The notes beneath the pieces are model-generated. The model was not told the DNA's origin and did not search any database. It was given only the letters and a program-made list of their open reading frames with translations. A program made the translations under genes and the position numbers. A stretch of DNA of 14,036 nt from Actinomycetota bacterium (GTDB lineage: Bacteria; Actinomycetota; Actinomycetes; Streptosporangiales; Streptosporangiaceae): positions 1,228 through 15,263 of the forward strand of contig PMST01000518.1 of the NCBI GenBank assembly GCA_003168295.1. The letters are read 5' to 3'. Each line of letters starts with the position of its first letter. Positions within the stretch are counted from its first letter, which is position 1. Positions 1 through 7,385 of the stretch are shown in pieces.

Positions 1-656
1 ACCCATGTGGTCGGCCAGCCTCACAGCGCCCGGATTCGGCGATCTCGCACCACGACGCAGGTCGGCGTTAGTCACAATATGCTGTCGGTCTGGTCACTCA
101 TCGCGCGCGGGATCCGCCGTTCTGCACGCTTGGCTGCATGAAGGTTCTGCACCCGGACGGTCGCCGGGTCTGGGCTGCGCTGGTCCGGCAGGACTCACAG
201 GGGTGCTGACGGCCCGGAGCCTCTCGGCGTAGCCGTTGGCCCGTGCCGGCGGCGCGTTCTGCTTCGGATCTCATCTCCTGCACCGAGGCCGGGGACCTGG
301 CGCCCGCGCCGAACGCAGCGCGAGGTGTCACCGCCTGAGCGACCGGATAGCGCGAGATAAGGCCCTGGCCCTTGCTGCCTCGGCATCGCCGCCGTTCACT
401 GCGCCGCAAGCGGCTTCGGCTAGCTGCGCGGTATGGCTGGCTCGCGCGTTGCCGTCGCGGATTCAGGCGGCCAAGCCGCTAAATATAGGGCACCGGCCAG
501 GGAATCTAGGGGATAGCTCCCGATGCCGGGATTCCGCTGTGTTTCCTACGGTTCGAGAATCAGCGCGGACCGCCGCCCAGCCATGTCGGGCTTCTCCGGA
601 GGATTTTCGTGGTCCTGGGAGAGACACGGGCGCCTGACCCGGCACGGGCCAGCACT
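1..656. other. Region without a recognisable gene
   Basis: I see no convincing gene in this stretch. Open frames on both strands are short, overlap each other and give Arg/Ala/Pro/Gly-rich translations typical of chance frames in GC-rich DNA. One AT-rich patch at about 479-490 (CTAAATATAGGG) could be a -10 element for the gene starting at 669, but no good -35 lies at the right distance, so no promoter is called. A decayed gene too far gone to recognise is possible. Confidence 0.5.
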
Positions 657-668
657 AAGGAGCGGACA

Positions 669-1808
669 ATGAACCAGGCACTGAAGACTGTCAGATCAGC
701 CCGGCGGGCGGTCATCGCCCGGGTACGGGCCAGGATGCTCGCCGGGGCGGGCGCCGCGGTGGGCCTGGCCGCCGCGGCCGCGTTCGGGCCGGGCATGCCT
801 GCCGCGCTGGCCGCCACGACTTCGACGCCCGCGATCACGGTGGCCGGCGGCAACTCGGTCATCGCCACCCAGACCTCCGCTAACGGCCTGCGGTTCTACT
901 GGAACATGTACGGTACTTCATACTGGTTCGGCCAGCAGGTCGTCGGCAACAACAGCACATACTCCGCGCCGGCCATCGCCCAGGATCGCAACAACGTCAT
1001 CATCGCCGCGGAGGGCCCCGACCACAGCCTGGACTTCTACTGGCAGCAGATCGGCGCCACGGGCTGGAACGGGGAGAGGGTCGCGGGACCGGGGACGACG
1101 TACTCCGCGCCGTCGATGGCGGTCAACGGCAACACCGTGAATATCGCCGTCGACGGGCCCTCGGGCACCGTGGAGTTCTACTGGGCGGTCAACGGCAGCC
1201 CGACCTGGCACCCGGAACCGGTCACCGGGATCAACACCACCTTCGTGGCGCCGTCGCTGGCGGTCAACGACGGGGGCGTGGACATCGCTATCCAAGCCGG
1301 GGACAGTCTGGACCTGTACTGGGCGGTCAACGGCAGCTCGACCTGGACCCGGGAGGTCGTGGCCGGGGCAGGGCAGGTCTTTTCCGCTCCCTCGGTCACC
1401 GGCAGCGACGGCACCACCGACGTGGTCGCGGAAGGACCTGGCCTCTCCCTGAAGTACTACTGGGCGGTCAACGGCACCACGACCTGGCATCAGGTGTCTC
1501 TTACCGGGCCAGGGGCCATCCCCGCGCCGGCCATCACGACGGACAGCGCCAGGCCGGTCGTCGTCGCCCGCGCCGTGCAAGGCGTCCTGCAGAGCTACGC
1601 CAGCCTGAACACCAGCGGGAACGGGCAGTGGGTGGGGCAGCGCGTGAACAACCCGGGCCCGCAGGCAGCATCCGCCGCGACCGTGACAATCAATCAGGGC
1701 AGCGAGAACATTGCCGTCTTCGGGACCGCCGGGGACCTGGAGTTCTACTGGGAAGACAGCACGGGAGCCTTCCACGAGGAGACAGTCGCTGCGGCGGGAG
1801 CCAACTGA
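669..1808 (+). CDS. Secreted seven-repeat protein, probable beta-propeller of the PLL-like lectin type
   Basis: Seen: a 379-residue protein. The start at 669 is chosen over an in-frame upstream one because AAGGAG (657-662) sits six bases before it and it opens directly with a signal peptide: basic n-region to about residue 22, hydrophobic core 24-40, and an A-L-A type cleavage site near residue 48. The mature part is seven repeats of 44-49 residues (about 54-100, 101-147, 148-194, 195-240, 241-286, 287-335, 336-379). Each carries an (F/Y)YW-type core followed in most copies by a Trp, then a Pro-Ala/Ser turn. Known: seven short blades with conserved Trp are the layout of PLL-like seven-bladed propeller lectins of Photorhabdus. 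Inferred: an exported sugar- or surface-binding protein. No enzyme motif, membrane anchor or cell-wall sorting signal is visible. It is monocistronic, with a hairpin 17 bases after the stop. Confidence 0.85.
   Translation: MNQALKTVRSARRAVIARVRARMLAGAGAAVGLAAAAAFGPGMPAALAATTSTPAITVAGGNSVIATQTSANGLRFYWNMYGTSYWFGQQVVGNNSTYSAPAIAQDRNNVIIAAEGPDHSLDFYWQQIGATGWNGERVAGPGTTYSAPSMAVNGNTVNIAVDGPSGTVEFYWAVNGSPTWHPEPVTGINTTFVAPSLAVNDGGVDIAIQAGDSLDLYWAVNGSSTWTREVVAGAGQVFSAPSVTGSDGTTDVVAEGPGLSLKYYWAVNGTTTWHQVSLTGPGAIPAPAITTDSARPVVVARAVQGVLQSYASLNTSGNGQWVGQRVNNPGPQAASAATVTINQGSENIAVFGTAGDLEFYWEDSTGAFHEETVAAAGAN
831..1805 (+). repeat. Tandem coding repeat, period 46-47 codons
   Basis: The propeller blades are visible as DNA repeats. 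The string TACTGGGCGGTCAACGGC occurs at 1179, 1317 and 1458, spaced 138 and 141 bases (46 and 47 codons), and each copy is followed shortly by a Thr-Trp codon pair. The outer blades have diverged much further. This fits internal duplication of the central blades (3, 4 and 5) or recent gene conversion among them. Confidence 0.8.
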
Positions 1809-1824
1809 CCTGCTGACGGCAGGG

Positions 1825-1874
1825 GAGAAAGGCGCGTCGACCAGGGCAGATGTCCTGCTCAACGCGCCTTTCTC
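1825..1874 (+). terminator. Hairpin terminator after the propeller gene
   Basis: GAGAAAGGCGCGT (1825-1837) is exactly complementary to ACGCGCCTTTCTC (1862-1874). This gives a 13-bp perfect stem around a 24-base loop that can itself form a small CAGG/CCTG stem. It starts 17 bases after the stop codon. There is no U-tract, which is common for actinobacterial terminators. Confidence 0.75.
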
Positions 1875-2007
1875 GGCGCGTCCAGGGCAGCGGCCCCGGG
1901 CCGGCCAGACCGCCGCCGCGCGGCTGCCAGGAAGACGGCTCGCGCTATAGCCTCCCGAGCCGGCTCGCCGGCCCGGAGCATTCGGCGCGGAGGATCTTCA
2001 GGCATCG

Positions 2008-2613
2008 CCGGGTGTTCGGCAGGGCATGAAGGACATCAGCGAGCCGGAGCGTTACTACCAGCTGGCCGGACCAGGGTTGCGTGAGGACTTCCCGCCGCTA
2101 TGAGCCTGGGCACGCAGGCGAGCCTACCGGTGTCGGCCACGCCGCTGGTCGGCCGCGAGGGCGACCTGGACCAGCTATGCGCTGCCCTGGCCGGGCCGGG
2201 GGTGCGGCTGGTCACGCTCACGGACAACGGCGGGCTCGGGAAGACACGGCTGGCCCTGGCGGCCGCGGCGGCGCTAAGGCAGGGCTTCCCGCACTGTCGG
2301 CCGCGATCACCACCGAACTCGGCCCCCGCGCCAGGCGGCCCGCCTGACAGGCGCCGCGGAAGGCAGCCGGCAGCAGGCCGGCCTGCCGAGAACCGACCTA
2401 GAGGCCGCCATGATGGAGCGGTACCCGGCTCCAGCGCGCGCCGCCGTCACCGACCAGGCCTGGGCCGCCGAACTGGCCGCCGGCCGGACGCTGACCCAGG
2501 CCGAAGCCGTCACGCTCCTGCCTCGCCCGGCCCGGCACACGATATGGTTCGTAGCCGCGCTGATCGGCTCGGCGTGGCATGCCCGGCGGTTCCTGGTAGC
2601 GGTGCGAGATTGA
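2008..2613 (+). pseudogene. Remnant of a cyclase-domain/AAA-ATPase (LuxR/AfsR-like) regulator
   Basis: Three pieces of one protein family lie in order but in different frames. (1) 2008-2103 encodes GMKDISEPERYYQLAGPGL and then DFPPL before TGA at 2101; this matches the end of class III cyclase domains (H-R-L-K-D-L..P-E-R...Q-L...D-F-P-P-L). (2) From 2100, in another frame, comes SLGTQASLP, the linker that normally continues directly from PPL, then PLVGRE and a P-loop reading DNGGLGKTRLALA. The usual first Gly of Walker A is Asp here. (3) From about 2332, in a third frame, come RLTGAAEGSRQQAGLP and DQAWAAELAAGRTLT, typical of the C-terminal end of these ATPases. The whole catalytic cyclase core and most of the ATPase/TPR middle are missing. 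Known intact relatives are around 900-1100 residues. The last part (about 2540-2613) has no recognisable match. Inferred: a dead gene with a 5' truncation, one frameshift and one internal deletion. Confidence 0.8.
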
Positions 2614-2617
2614 CCCT

Positions 2618-2640
2618 GGGCCGGGCTGGATGCCCGGCCC
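2618..2640. terminator. Hairpin between convergent gene remnants
   Basis: GGGCCGGGC (2618-2626) pairs perfectly with GCCCGGCCC (2632-2640) around a 5-base loop TGGAT. It begins five bases after the last stop of the regulator remnant and lies before the end of the opposing phosphoesterase remnant (2702), so it could serve both strands. There is no T-run on either side. Confidence 0.6.
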
Positions 2641-2701
2641 CGCCGTCCGGGATGGGGTCAAACGGTTTGCTGTGCTGCTCAGCTGGGTGCAGATCAGGCA
2701 G

Positions 2702-3214
2702 TTACCGCGCCGGGCCTTCCTGCTGGCCGGCGATCTCGGTGAACGCCGTGAGGGCCTCGGTATCGGAGCAGTGGTGAAGCACGTACTCGCGGGCCCATGC
2801 CGCGCCGTCGGGGTACCGGCTGGCCTGGATCACCTCAGCGGCTGCCGCCGTGTCGTAGCGGGTACGGTGCAGCCAGATACCTTGCCCCAGCAGGGCCCAG
2901 TGCGCACCTGGCGGGCCGTAAGGCATGCCGACGCTGCCCGGGTTGACGACCCGGCGCCCGGCGGCGAGCCGGTCGAACTGCATGTGGGTGTGCCCGCAGA
3001 CGACCGTCTCGACCTCGGCGCCGAGCCCGGACAGGGCCGCGTCCCCGCGTTCTGCCGGCCTGTCGACCAGCAGCATTTCGTCATCGCGGCGCGGCGAGGC
3101 ATGACAGAACCCGCACACGCCAAGGCCGTCGATCTCCAGGGTCACGGCCAGTGGCAGGCGATCCAGCATGTCGCGGTGCCGTCGGCTGATCAGCCTGGGC
3201 GGCCAGAGAAGGAG
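2702..3214 (-). pseudogene. Metallophosphoesterase (calcineurin-like), N-terminal half missing
   Basis: Seen: the frame runs from a TAG at 3215-3217 down to the stop at 2702; the first ATG is at 3169. It carries the C-terminal half of a YfcE/MJ0936-type phosphoesterase: a CHASP motif (usually HGSP), VETVVCGHTHMQFDR with the metal-ligand GHTH, and NPGSVGMPYG. Family-like residues (LISRRHRDMLDRLP) continue upstream of the ATG, so translation would have to begin inside the fold. The metal-binding D-x-H, G-D and G-N-H/D motifs that open this family (roughly the first 80-100 residues) are absent, and I do not find them in any frame between 3215 and 3360. Without them no phosphatase activity is expected. 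The break lies next to the promoter of the toxin-antitoxin pair, so arrival of that module may have cut the gene. A truncated non-catalytic product cannot be excluded. Confidence 0.8.
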
Positions 3215-3289
3215 CTAGGCGGTCCGGCAAGGGCGAATATTGCTCTGGTCACGCGAGCACCATGATCCGGTGAAGGTGAAGGGATCTGG

Positions 3290-3341
3290 TTGCTGGCGGT
3301 CGTAGGGAATAGATACTATTACGTAGTACCTGTAATACAGG
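3290..3341 (+). promoter_or_regulatory. Promoter and palindromic operator of the toxin-antitoxin operon
   Basis: An AT-rich island in otherwise GC-rich DNA. A plausible -35 TTGCTG (3290-3295) is followed after 18 bases by a -10-like TACTAT (3314-3319). Two inverted repeats follow or overlap it: TACTA/TAGTA with a 5-base spacer (3314-3328), and CCTGTA-A-TACAGG (3329-3341), a perfect 6-bp dyad. Palindromes covering the start region are the usual binding sites of AbrB/MazE-fold antitoxins, which repress their own operon. The promoter hexamers are a judgement by eye; the dyads are certain. Confidence 0.6.
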
Positions 3342-3363
3342 ATACGCTCACCGGGAGGCCGTT

Positions 3364-3603
3364 ATGGTGCTGAACAGCAAGGGTCAGCTGACCATCCCAG
3401 CGCATCTGCGGGCCAAGTACGGGCTGCACGCCGGAGACGAGGTCGAGGTCGTGGAGGTTGGCGGCACGCTTCAGATCGTCCGCCCCGAGGGGGCCGAAAG
3501 CAGGGGGCAGCGACTGGTCCGACGGCTGCGCAACACGGCAACCGGCCAGGAGGTGTCGGGCATGAGCACCGACCAGATAATGGCGCTGCTGCGTGGGGAG
3601 TGA
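3364..3603 (+). CDS. vapB: AbrB/SpoVT-fold antitoxin (VapB-like)
   Basis: A 79-residue protein. The start is set by GGGAGG (3353-3358), five bases upstream of ATG. Residues 1-45 form the swapped-hairpin AbrB/MazE DNA-binding fold: N-S-K-G-Q-L-T-I-P (4-12), L-R-A-K-Y-G-L-H-A-G-D-E-V-E-V and G-G-T-L-Q-I-V-R-P. The C-terminal tail from about 46 (basic, then amphipathic, ending MALLRGE) is the part that in this family wraps and neutralises the toxin. It overlaps the toxin gene by 11 bases, implying translational coupling. The N-terminal domain likely binds the dyads at 3314-3341 for autorepression. Family and role are well supported; the pairing with a PIN toxin makes this VapB-like rather than MazE. 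Confidence 0.9.
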   Translation: MVLNSKGQLTIPAHLRAKYGLHAGDEVEVVEVGGTLQIVRPEGAESRGQRLVRRLRNTATGQEVSGMSTDQIMALLRGE

Positions 3604-4048
3604 CCCTGCGGCGATACGCCCTGCCATCTTGGTCGATTCCTGCGTCCTCCTTGACGTCATCACCGGCGACGAGCAGTGGGCCGACTGGTCGGCACAGCAG
3701 ATCGCGGCAGCCATGGACACCGGCCGAGTCGTGATCAACCCGCTCATCTACGCCGAGGTCTCGGTCGGCTACGAGACCGTCGAAGAGCTGGAGGAACTCC
3801 TCCCGGCCGCCGATTACGAACGCGAGCCGCTGCCCTACCTCGCGGGCTTCGCTGCCGGGAAGGCGTTTGTCCGGTACCGGCGCGGTGGCGGTGAAAAGCG
3901 GTCACCGATGCCGGACTTCTACATCGGCGCCCACGCGGCCATAACGGGCTACCGGCTGCTGACGCGCGACGTCCGCCGCTACCGGACCTACTTCCCGACC
4001 ATCGATATCATCGCCCCGCCGCAGGCGGAAGACGAGCCAGCCCGATAA
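3593..4048 (+). CDS. vapC: PIN-domain ribonuclease toxin (VapC-like)
   Basis: A 151-residue PIN-domain protein, predicted to be a Mg2+-dependent RNase that cleaves RNA and stops growth when free of its antitoxin. The four acidic residues of the PIN active site are all present: D15 in ILVDSCVLLD, E55 in IYAEVSVGY, D108 in MPDFYIGAHA and D126 in LLTRDVRRY. The toxin therefore looks catalytically intact. Length is slightly above the usual ~130 because of the start: GTG at 3593 lies inside the antitoxin gene (11-base overlap) and has no good ribosome site of its own, which fits coupled translation. TTG at 3629 would give a start (MVDSCVLLD) closer to typical VapC but also has no ribosome site, so the start is uncertain. 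The RNA target cannot be read from the sequence. Confidence 0.92.
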   Translation: MGSDPAAIRPAILVDSCVLLDVITGDEQWADWSAQQIAAAMDTGRVVINPLIYAEVSVGYETVEELEELLPAADYEREPLPYLAGFAAGKAFVRYRRGGGEKRSPMPDFYIGAHAAITGYRLLTRDVRRYRTYFPTIDIIAPPQAEDEPAR

Positions 4049-4084
4049 CCAGCGCAGCCGACCCTGCTCTTCGAACGCTCCCGC

Positions 4085-4149
4085 ACGGCGGATCTGGCAT
4101 GTCACGTAGCGCGATAAATCGCCCGTGTTTCCCATTCAAGATCCGCCGT
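4085..4149. repeat. 11-bp inverted repeat in the convergent gap after vapC
   Basis: ACGGCGGATCT (4085-4095) is exactly complementary to AGATCCGCCGT (4139-4149), with 43 bases between that include a small GCGAT-AA-ATCGC hairpin. It is the only notable structure in the 250-base gap (4049-4298) between the toxin gene and the end of the response regulator gene, which converge. It may act as a bidirectional terminator, though the loop is long; a mobile-element scar is an alternative. I see no other gene in this gap. Confidence 0.5.
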
Positions 4150-4298
4150 TATGGGCGGCAATCGTGTCGCCTGGCTGCCTCGCGGGTGTCACGCGGGAAA
4201 GAACGTTCTGCGGCATAGATCGCCGACGCGTTGTCATGCCGGGCGCCGGCCGTATCACCGGGACTGAGGGGTTGTCGTGACGAGCGCATCGGTGCGGG

Positions 4299-4985
4299 CT
4301 AATCCAGCTGCGCCGGGGAATCTCGCAGGAACGTCAGGACCGCCGTGACACGCCTGTCCTGGGCGGGTTCTGGGCCCAGGCCGAGCTTGGCGAAGATGGA
4401 GCTGACGTGCTTTTCGACGGCGGATTCGGAGAGCACGAGGGCGGCGGCGATGCCGGGGTTGGCCCGGCCGCGGGCCATCTCGCGCAGGACGTCGAGTTCT
4501 CGCGGGGTGAGCCAGCGCAGGGCTGAGTCGACGAGGCGGGTGCGGCTGGAGACCAGCGCTTCCACGACGAGCGGGTCGATGGAGGATCCGCCGGAGGCAA
4601 CCGCGGTGAGGGCTCCGCGTAGTTCGTCCAGGTCGCCTATGCGGTCTTTCAGCAGGTAGGCGAGCCCGGCGGTGCCGTTTTTGAACAGCTCGAAGGCGTA
4701 GGCGTCGTCGGCGTGCTGGGACAGGACCACCACCCCAGTTCCCGGGTGCCCGGCGCGGATGGCGTGCGCGGCGGCGATGCCTTCCATGTGATGTCCCGGC
4801 GGCATCCTGATGTCGGTGATCACGACACCGGGCCGCAGCCGGCGGACAGCGTCGAGCAGCTCTTCGGCGGTGCCGACGGCGGCGACGACATCGATGCCGC
4901 CGCCGTCCTCCAGGAGCCTGCGGGTGCCCTCGCGCACCAGGTAGTTGTCCTCGGCGATGACGACGCGCAGCGGAGAGTCAGGCAC
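4299..4985 (-). CDS. NarL/LuxR-family response regulator
   Basis: A 228-residue regulator: receiver domain (about 5-125) followed by a LuxR-type helix-turn-helix (about 155-222). The receiver has the acidic pair E12/D13, phosphoacceptor D58 in V-I-T-D-I-R-M-P, S89 and K113 in LLKDR, so the phosphorylation site is complete. The output domain has LTPRELDVLREMARG and SAVEKHVSSIFAKLGL, the standard DNA-binding and dimer helices. The start is GTG at 4985 with GGAGG seven bases upstream. It overlaps the 3' end of the kinase gene by 8 bases, so the two are translationally coupled and belong together. Inferred target: its own divergon, including the membrane/transport operon starting at 7861. The insertion LGLGPEPAQDRRVTAV near the end is slightly longer than usual but is common in actinobacterial members. 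Confidence 0.93.
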   Translation of the reverse strand: MPDSPLRVVIAEDNYLVREGTRRLLEDGGGIDVVAAVGTAEELLDAVRRLRPGVVITDIRMPPGHHMEGIAAAHAIRAGHPGTGVVVLSQHADDAYAFELFKNGTAGLAYLLKDRIGDLDELRGALTAVASGGSSIDPLVVEALVSSRTRLVDSALRWLTPRELDVLREMARGRANPGIAAALVLSESAVEKHVSSIFAKLGLGPEPAQDRRVTAVLTFLRDSPAQLD

Positions 4986-7143
4986 CGGCCGGCCTCCGCC
5001 CCCGGGCCGGCAGCTCGCCGGCCAGCCGGGTGCCGGTTCCGGGGCGGGACCGGATGGACAGGCTGCCTCCGACGGCCTCGATCCGGTCGGTCAGCCCGGT
5101 GAGCCCTGAGCCGGCCGCATCGGCCGGGACGAAGCCCGCCCCGTCGTCGGTGATCTCCACGAGCAGCCGGGATCTGTCATCGGACAGCGTCACCTGGACC
5201 TGGGATGCGTGTGCGTGCTTGACCACGTTCACCAGCGCTTCGCAGACCAGGAAGTAGGCGGCGCCCTCGATTTGGTCGGGGTAGCGGGCGCCGGCCAGCT
5301 CAGGCCCGGCGGTCAGCCGGACGCCGATCGGAAGCCGGGTGATCCGGGACTGGACTGCGGCGAGGATGCCCTGGTCCGATAGCACACTGGGGTGGATGCC
5401 GCGGGCCAGTTCGCGCAGGTCCTGCAGGGTCTGCTGCGCCTCGGCCTGCGCCTCGGCCAGCGTCTGCCCGGCGACCGCGGGGTCGCGGGCGAGCTGGTTG
5501 CGGGCCAGGCGCAGCTTGGCCATCAAGGCCACGATCTGCTGCTGGACCCCGTCGTGCAGGTCGCGTTCCAGGTCGCGGCGGGCCTGGTCAGCGGCGGCTA
5601 CCAGCCGCTGCCGTGATGCCCGCAGGTCCTCGACCAGCCCGACATTGCGCAGGATCAGGCCTGCCTGCCCGGCCACGGCCTGGACCAGCCGCTCCCCGGC
5701 TGCAGTCAGGGGTTCCCGCGGCGCGAAGGTGACCCGCAGCGAGCCCAGCCGCTCACCTTGATGCTCCACCTCAAAGACGTGGGCACGGCCGTTCTGCGCC
5801 CGGTCCGCCTCCGGCGCTGCCGTCAAGGCCGGTGCGGGTGGGGCGTGGGTCACCGGGAGCGGTGCCGCGAGCGGCTCGGGGGCCGGTGCTGCGGCCGGCT
5901 CGCCGGGCGGCGGCGCGGAGAGGGCCTGGGCCGGCCAGGCCGCCGCCAGCTGTTCGGTCCCCCCGGTCCGCATCCACACTTCAGCCCGCTCGGCGCCGGT
6001 CGCCTGGCCGACCATCGCCGCCATCCGCGGCAGCACATCCTCGACCGGGTAAGCCCCGGCCATCTGCCCGGAGAATTCCGACAGCACCTCATACGGCGTG
6101 GCCCGCCTGCCGTACACCAGGCGGTCGGCCAGCAGCCCGGCCCGGGCGCGCACCGGCTGCAGCAGCACCGCCGCCAGCGCCGCCGCCGCGAACGTGAGCG
6201 GGCTGCTGCCCGGGCGGCCGGTCACGGCACCCACCGCGACCACCACGATCGCGTAAACGGCCGTGAAGGCCCCGGCGACCAGGGCGGCCACCACGGTCTT
6301 GCGGACCACGACGTCCAGGTCGTAGAGCCGGTACTTCAGAACCGCGACCGCCACCGCGGGCGGCACGGTCAAGATGGCGAGCGTCAGCGCGCCCTCGGCG
6401 ATGCGAGCGGGAATCCCGGGGGTCAGCGACAGGATCGTCGACGGCACCAGCGTCAGCGCCACCAGGCAACCCGAATAGGCCAGCCATTTGATCTGCTGCC
6501 GCTCGATGTCTGTCCCCCGGCGGGCGCGCGCGGACAACGAGCACACCGCCAGGACGGCGCAGCCGAGCAAACCGGCAAGCGCGAAGGAGATCGCATCGAA
6601 CGAACCAGCGGGCAGGGGAACCCCGAACGGGTTCTTTAGCGCTGGCAGGTTGGGCCGGTCCGGTCCGGGACTGAGAGCAAGCCCTGTCACCGCGATGGCC
6701 ATGAATCCCCCGGCCGCCCAGCTGACCGGCCGCCACCGCGGTGACGGCAGCCGCCCGTCCGGGAACAGCAGGGGCAGGTAGACAGTGATCAGCGCGATGA
6801 ACGGCACCCAGATCCACTGCTGCGGCCAGGCCAGATACTCACCGGCCGGCAAGCCACGATGATCGGCAGCTGCCAGACCGTACTCGAAGCTGACGAAATC
6901 CACCGCCGCCAGCAGCCCCGCAGCCGCCAGGATCCAGCCCACCGGGTGGCTGGGACGGCGCCAGGTCAGCAGCGCACCCATGCCGCCGAACCCGAGCGCC
7001 CACAAGCCAGTGAACCCACGGACGCCGAAGAACCCGGCAGGCGTCGGTGCCGACCAGTCCCAGACCAGCAGCGACAGACCGATCGCGGCGATCACCAGCG
7101 TCAGGATCCACAGCGACCACGCCGGCCGGCGCGCCGGCCGCAT
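4978..7143 (-). CDS. Membrane sensor histidine kinase with GAF domain, NarL-system type
   Basis: A 721-residue kinase. Residues 1-330 hold about ten hydrophobic segments (near 11-28, 43-60, 68-88, 110-127, 140-157, 182-203, 219-240, 248-268, 284-305, 314-329), including the family signature L-K-Y-R-L-Y-D-L-D-V-V-V (269-280). A GAF domain follows (about 350-500), interrupted by an Ala/Pro-rich stretch (404-450). Next is the dimerisation/phosphoacceptor helix ERDLHDGVQQQ with H530, then the ATPase domain with N-box EALVNVVKHAH (N639), DDGAGF and a Gly-rich GLTGLTDRIE. All catalytic boxes are present. Start: the frame stays open to 7659, but residues upstream of ATG 7143 are unlike a kinase. GAAGG lies 13 bases upstream of ATG 7143 and 10 upstream of an adjacent GTG (7146), so the true start is probably here. 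Inferred: senses an envelope or lipid signal and phosphorylates the coupled regulator. Confidence 0.9.
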   Translation of the reverse strand: MRPARRPAWSLWILTLVIAAIGLSLLVWDWSAPTPAGFFGVRGFTGLWALGFGGMGALLTWRRPSHPVGWILAAAGLLAAVDFVSFEYGLAAADHRGLPAGEYLAWPQQWIWVPFIALITVYLPLLFPDGRLPSPRWRPVSWAAGGFMAIAVTGLALSPGPDRPNLPALKNPFGVPLPAGSFDAISFALAGLLGCAVLAVCSLSARARRGTDIERQQIKWLAYSGCLVALTLVPSTILSLTPGIPARIAEGALTLAILTVPPAVAVAVLKYRLYDLDVVVRKTVVAALVAGAFTAVYAIVVVAVGAVTGRPGSSPLTFAAAALAAVLLQPVRARAGLLADRLVYGRRATPYEVLSEFSGQMAGAYPVEDVLPRMAAMVGQATGAERAEVWMRTGGTEQLAAAWPAQALSAPPPGEPAAAPAPEPLAAPLPVTHAPPAPALTAAPEADRAQNGRAHVFEVEHQGERLGSLRVTFAPREPLTAAGERLVQAVAGQAGLILRNVGLVEDLRASRQRLVAAADQARRDLERDLHDGVQQQIVALMAKLRLARNQLARDPAVAGQTLAEAQAEAQQTLQDLRELARGIHPSVLSDQGILAAVQSRITRLPIGVRLTAGPELAGARYPDQIEGAAYFLVCEALVNVVKHAHASQVQVTLSDDRSRLLVEITDDGAGFVPADAAGSGLTGLTDRIEAVGGSLSIRSRPGTGTRLAGELPARGRRPAGA

Positions 7144-7385
7144 CACGCTCGCGTCACCTTCGACGGCAGCCGGCCACCCCGGAAGATCGTGATGATCACA
7201 AGGACCGCCGGCCAGCGGCGAACCACCGCCACACGCCCCGGTCTGGGGGCAGGCACAGTCCGGTGGCCCGGCCCGGGCAGCCAGGATCCTCATGCACCTG
7301 ATTCCGGCTCGCGCCGTAACGCGCCAACAGGGTGCGAGCCATACCATCCCGCTCGTGCTAGCTTCCTCCCAGCACAGCTCACCGC

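Noticed and set aside
540..570. GGTTCGAGAATC resembling a tRNA T-loop
   Set aside because: No flanking 5-bp T-stem, anticodon arm or acceptor stem could be formed.
918..1862. Long antisense frame opposite the propeller gene
   Set aside because: Its apparent repeats are the mirror of the coding repeats, and it has no family resemblance or ribosome site.
1956..1967. Perfect palindrome CGAGCCGGCTCG
   Set aside because: Six-base arms with no loop in very GC-rich DNA; likely chance, and no promoter is nearby.
5758..6639. Long plus-strand frame opposite the kinase
   Set aside because: Arg/His/Gly-rich shadow typical of GC-rich third positions; the minus-strand frame has clear domains.
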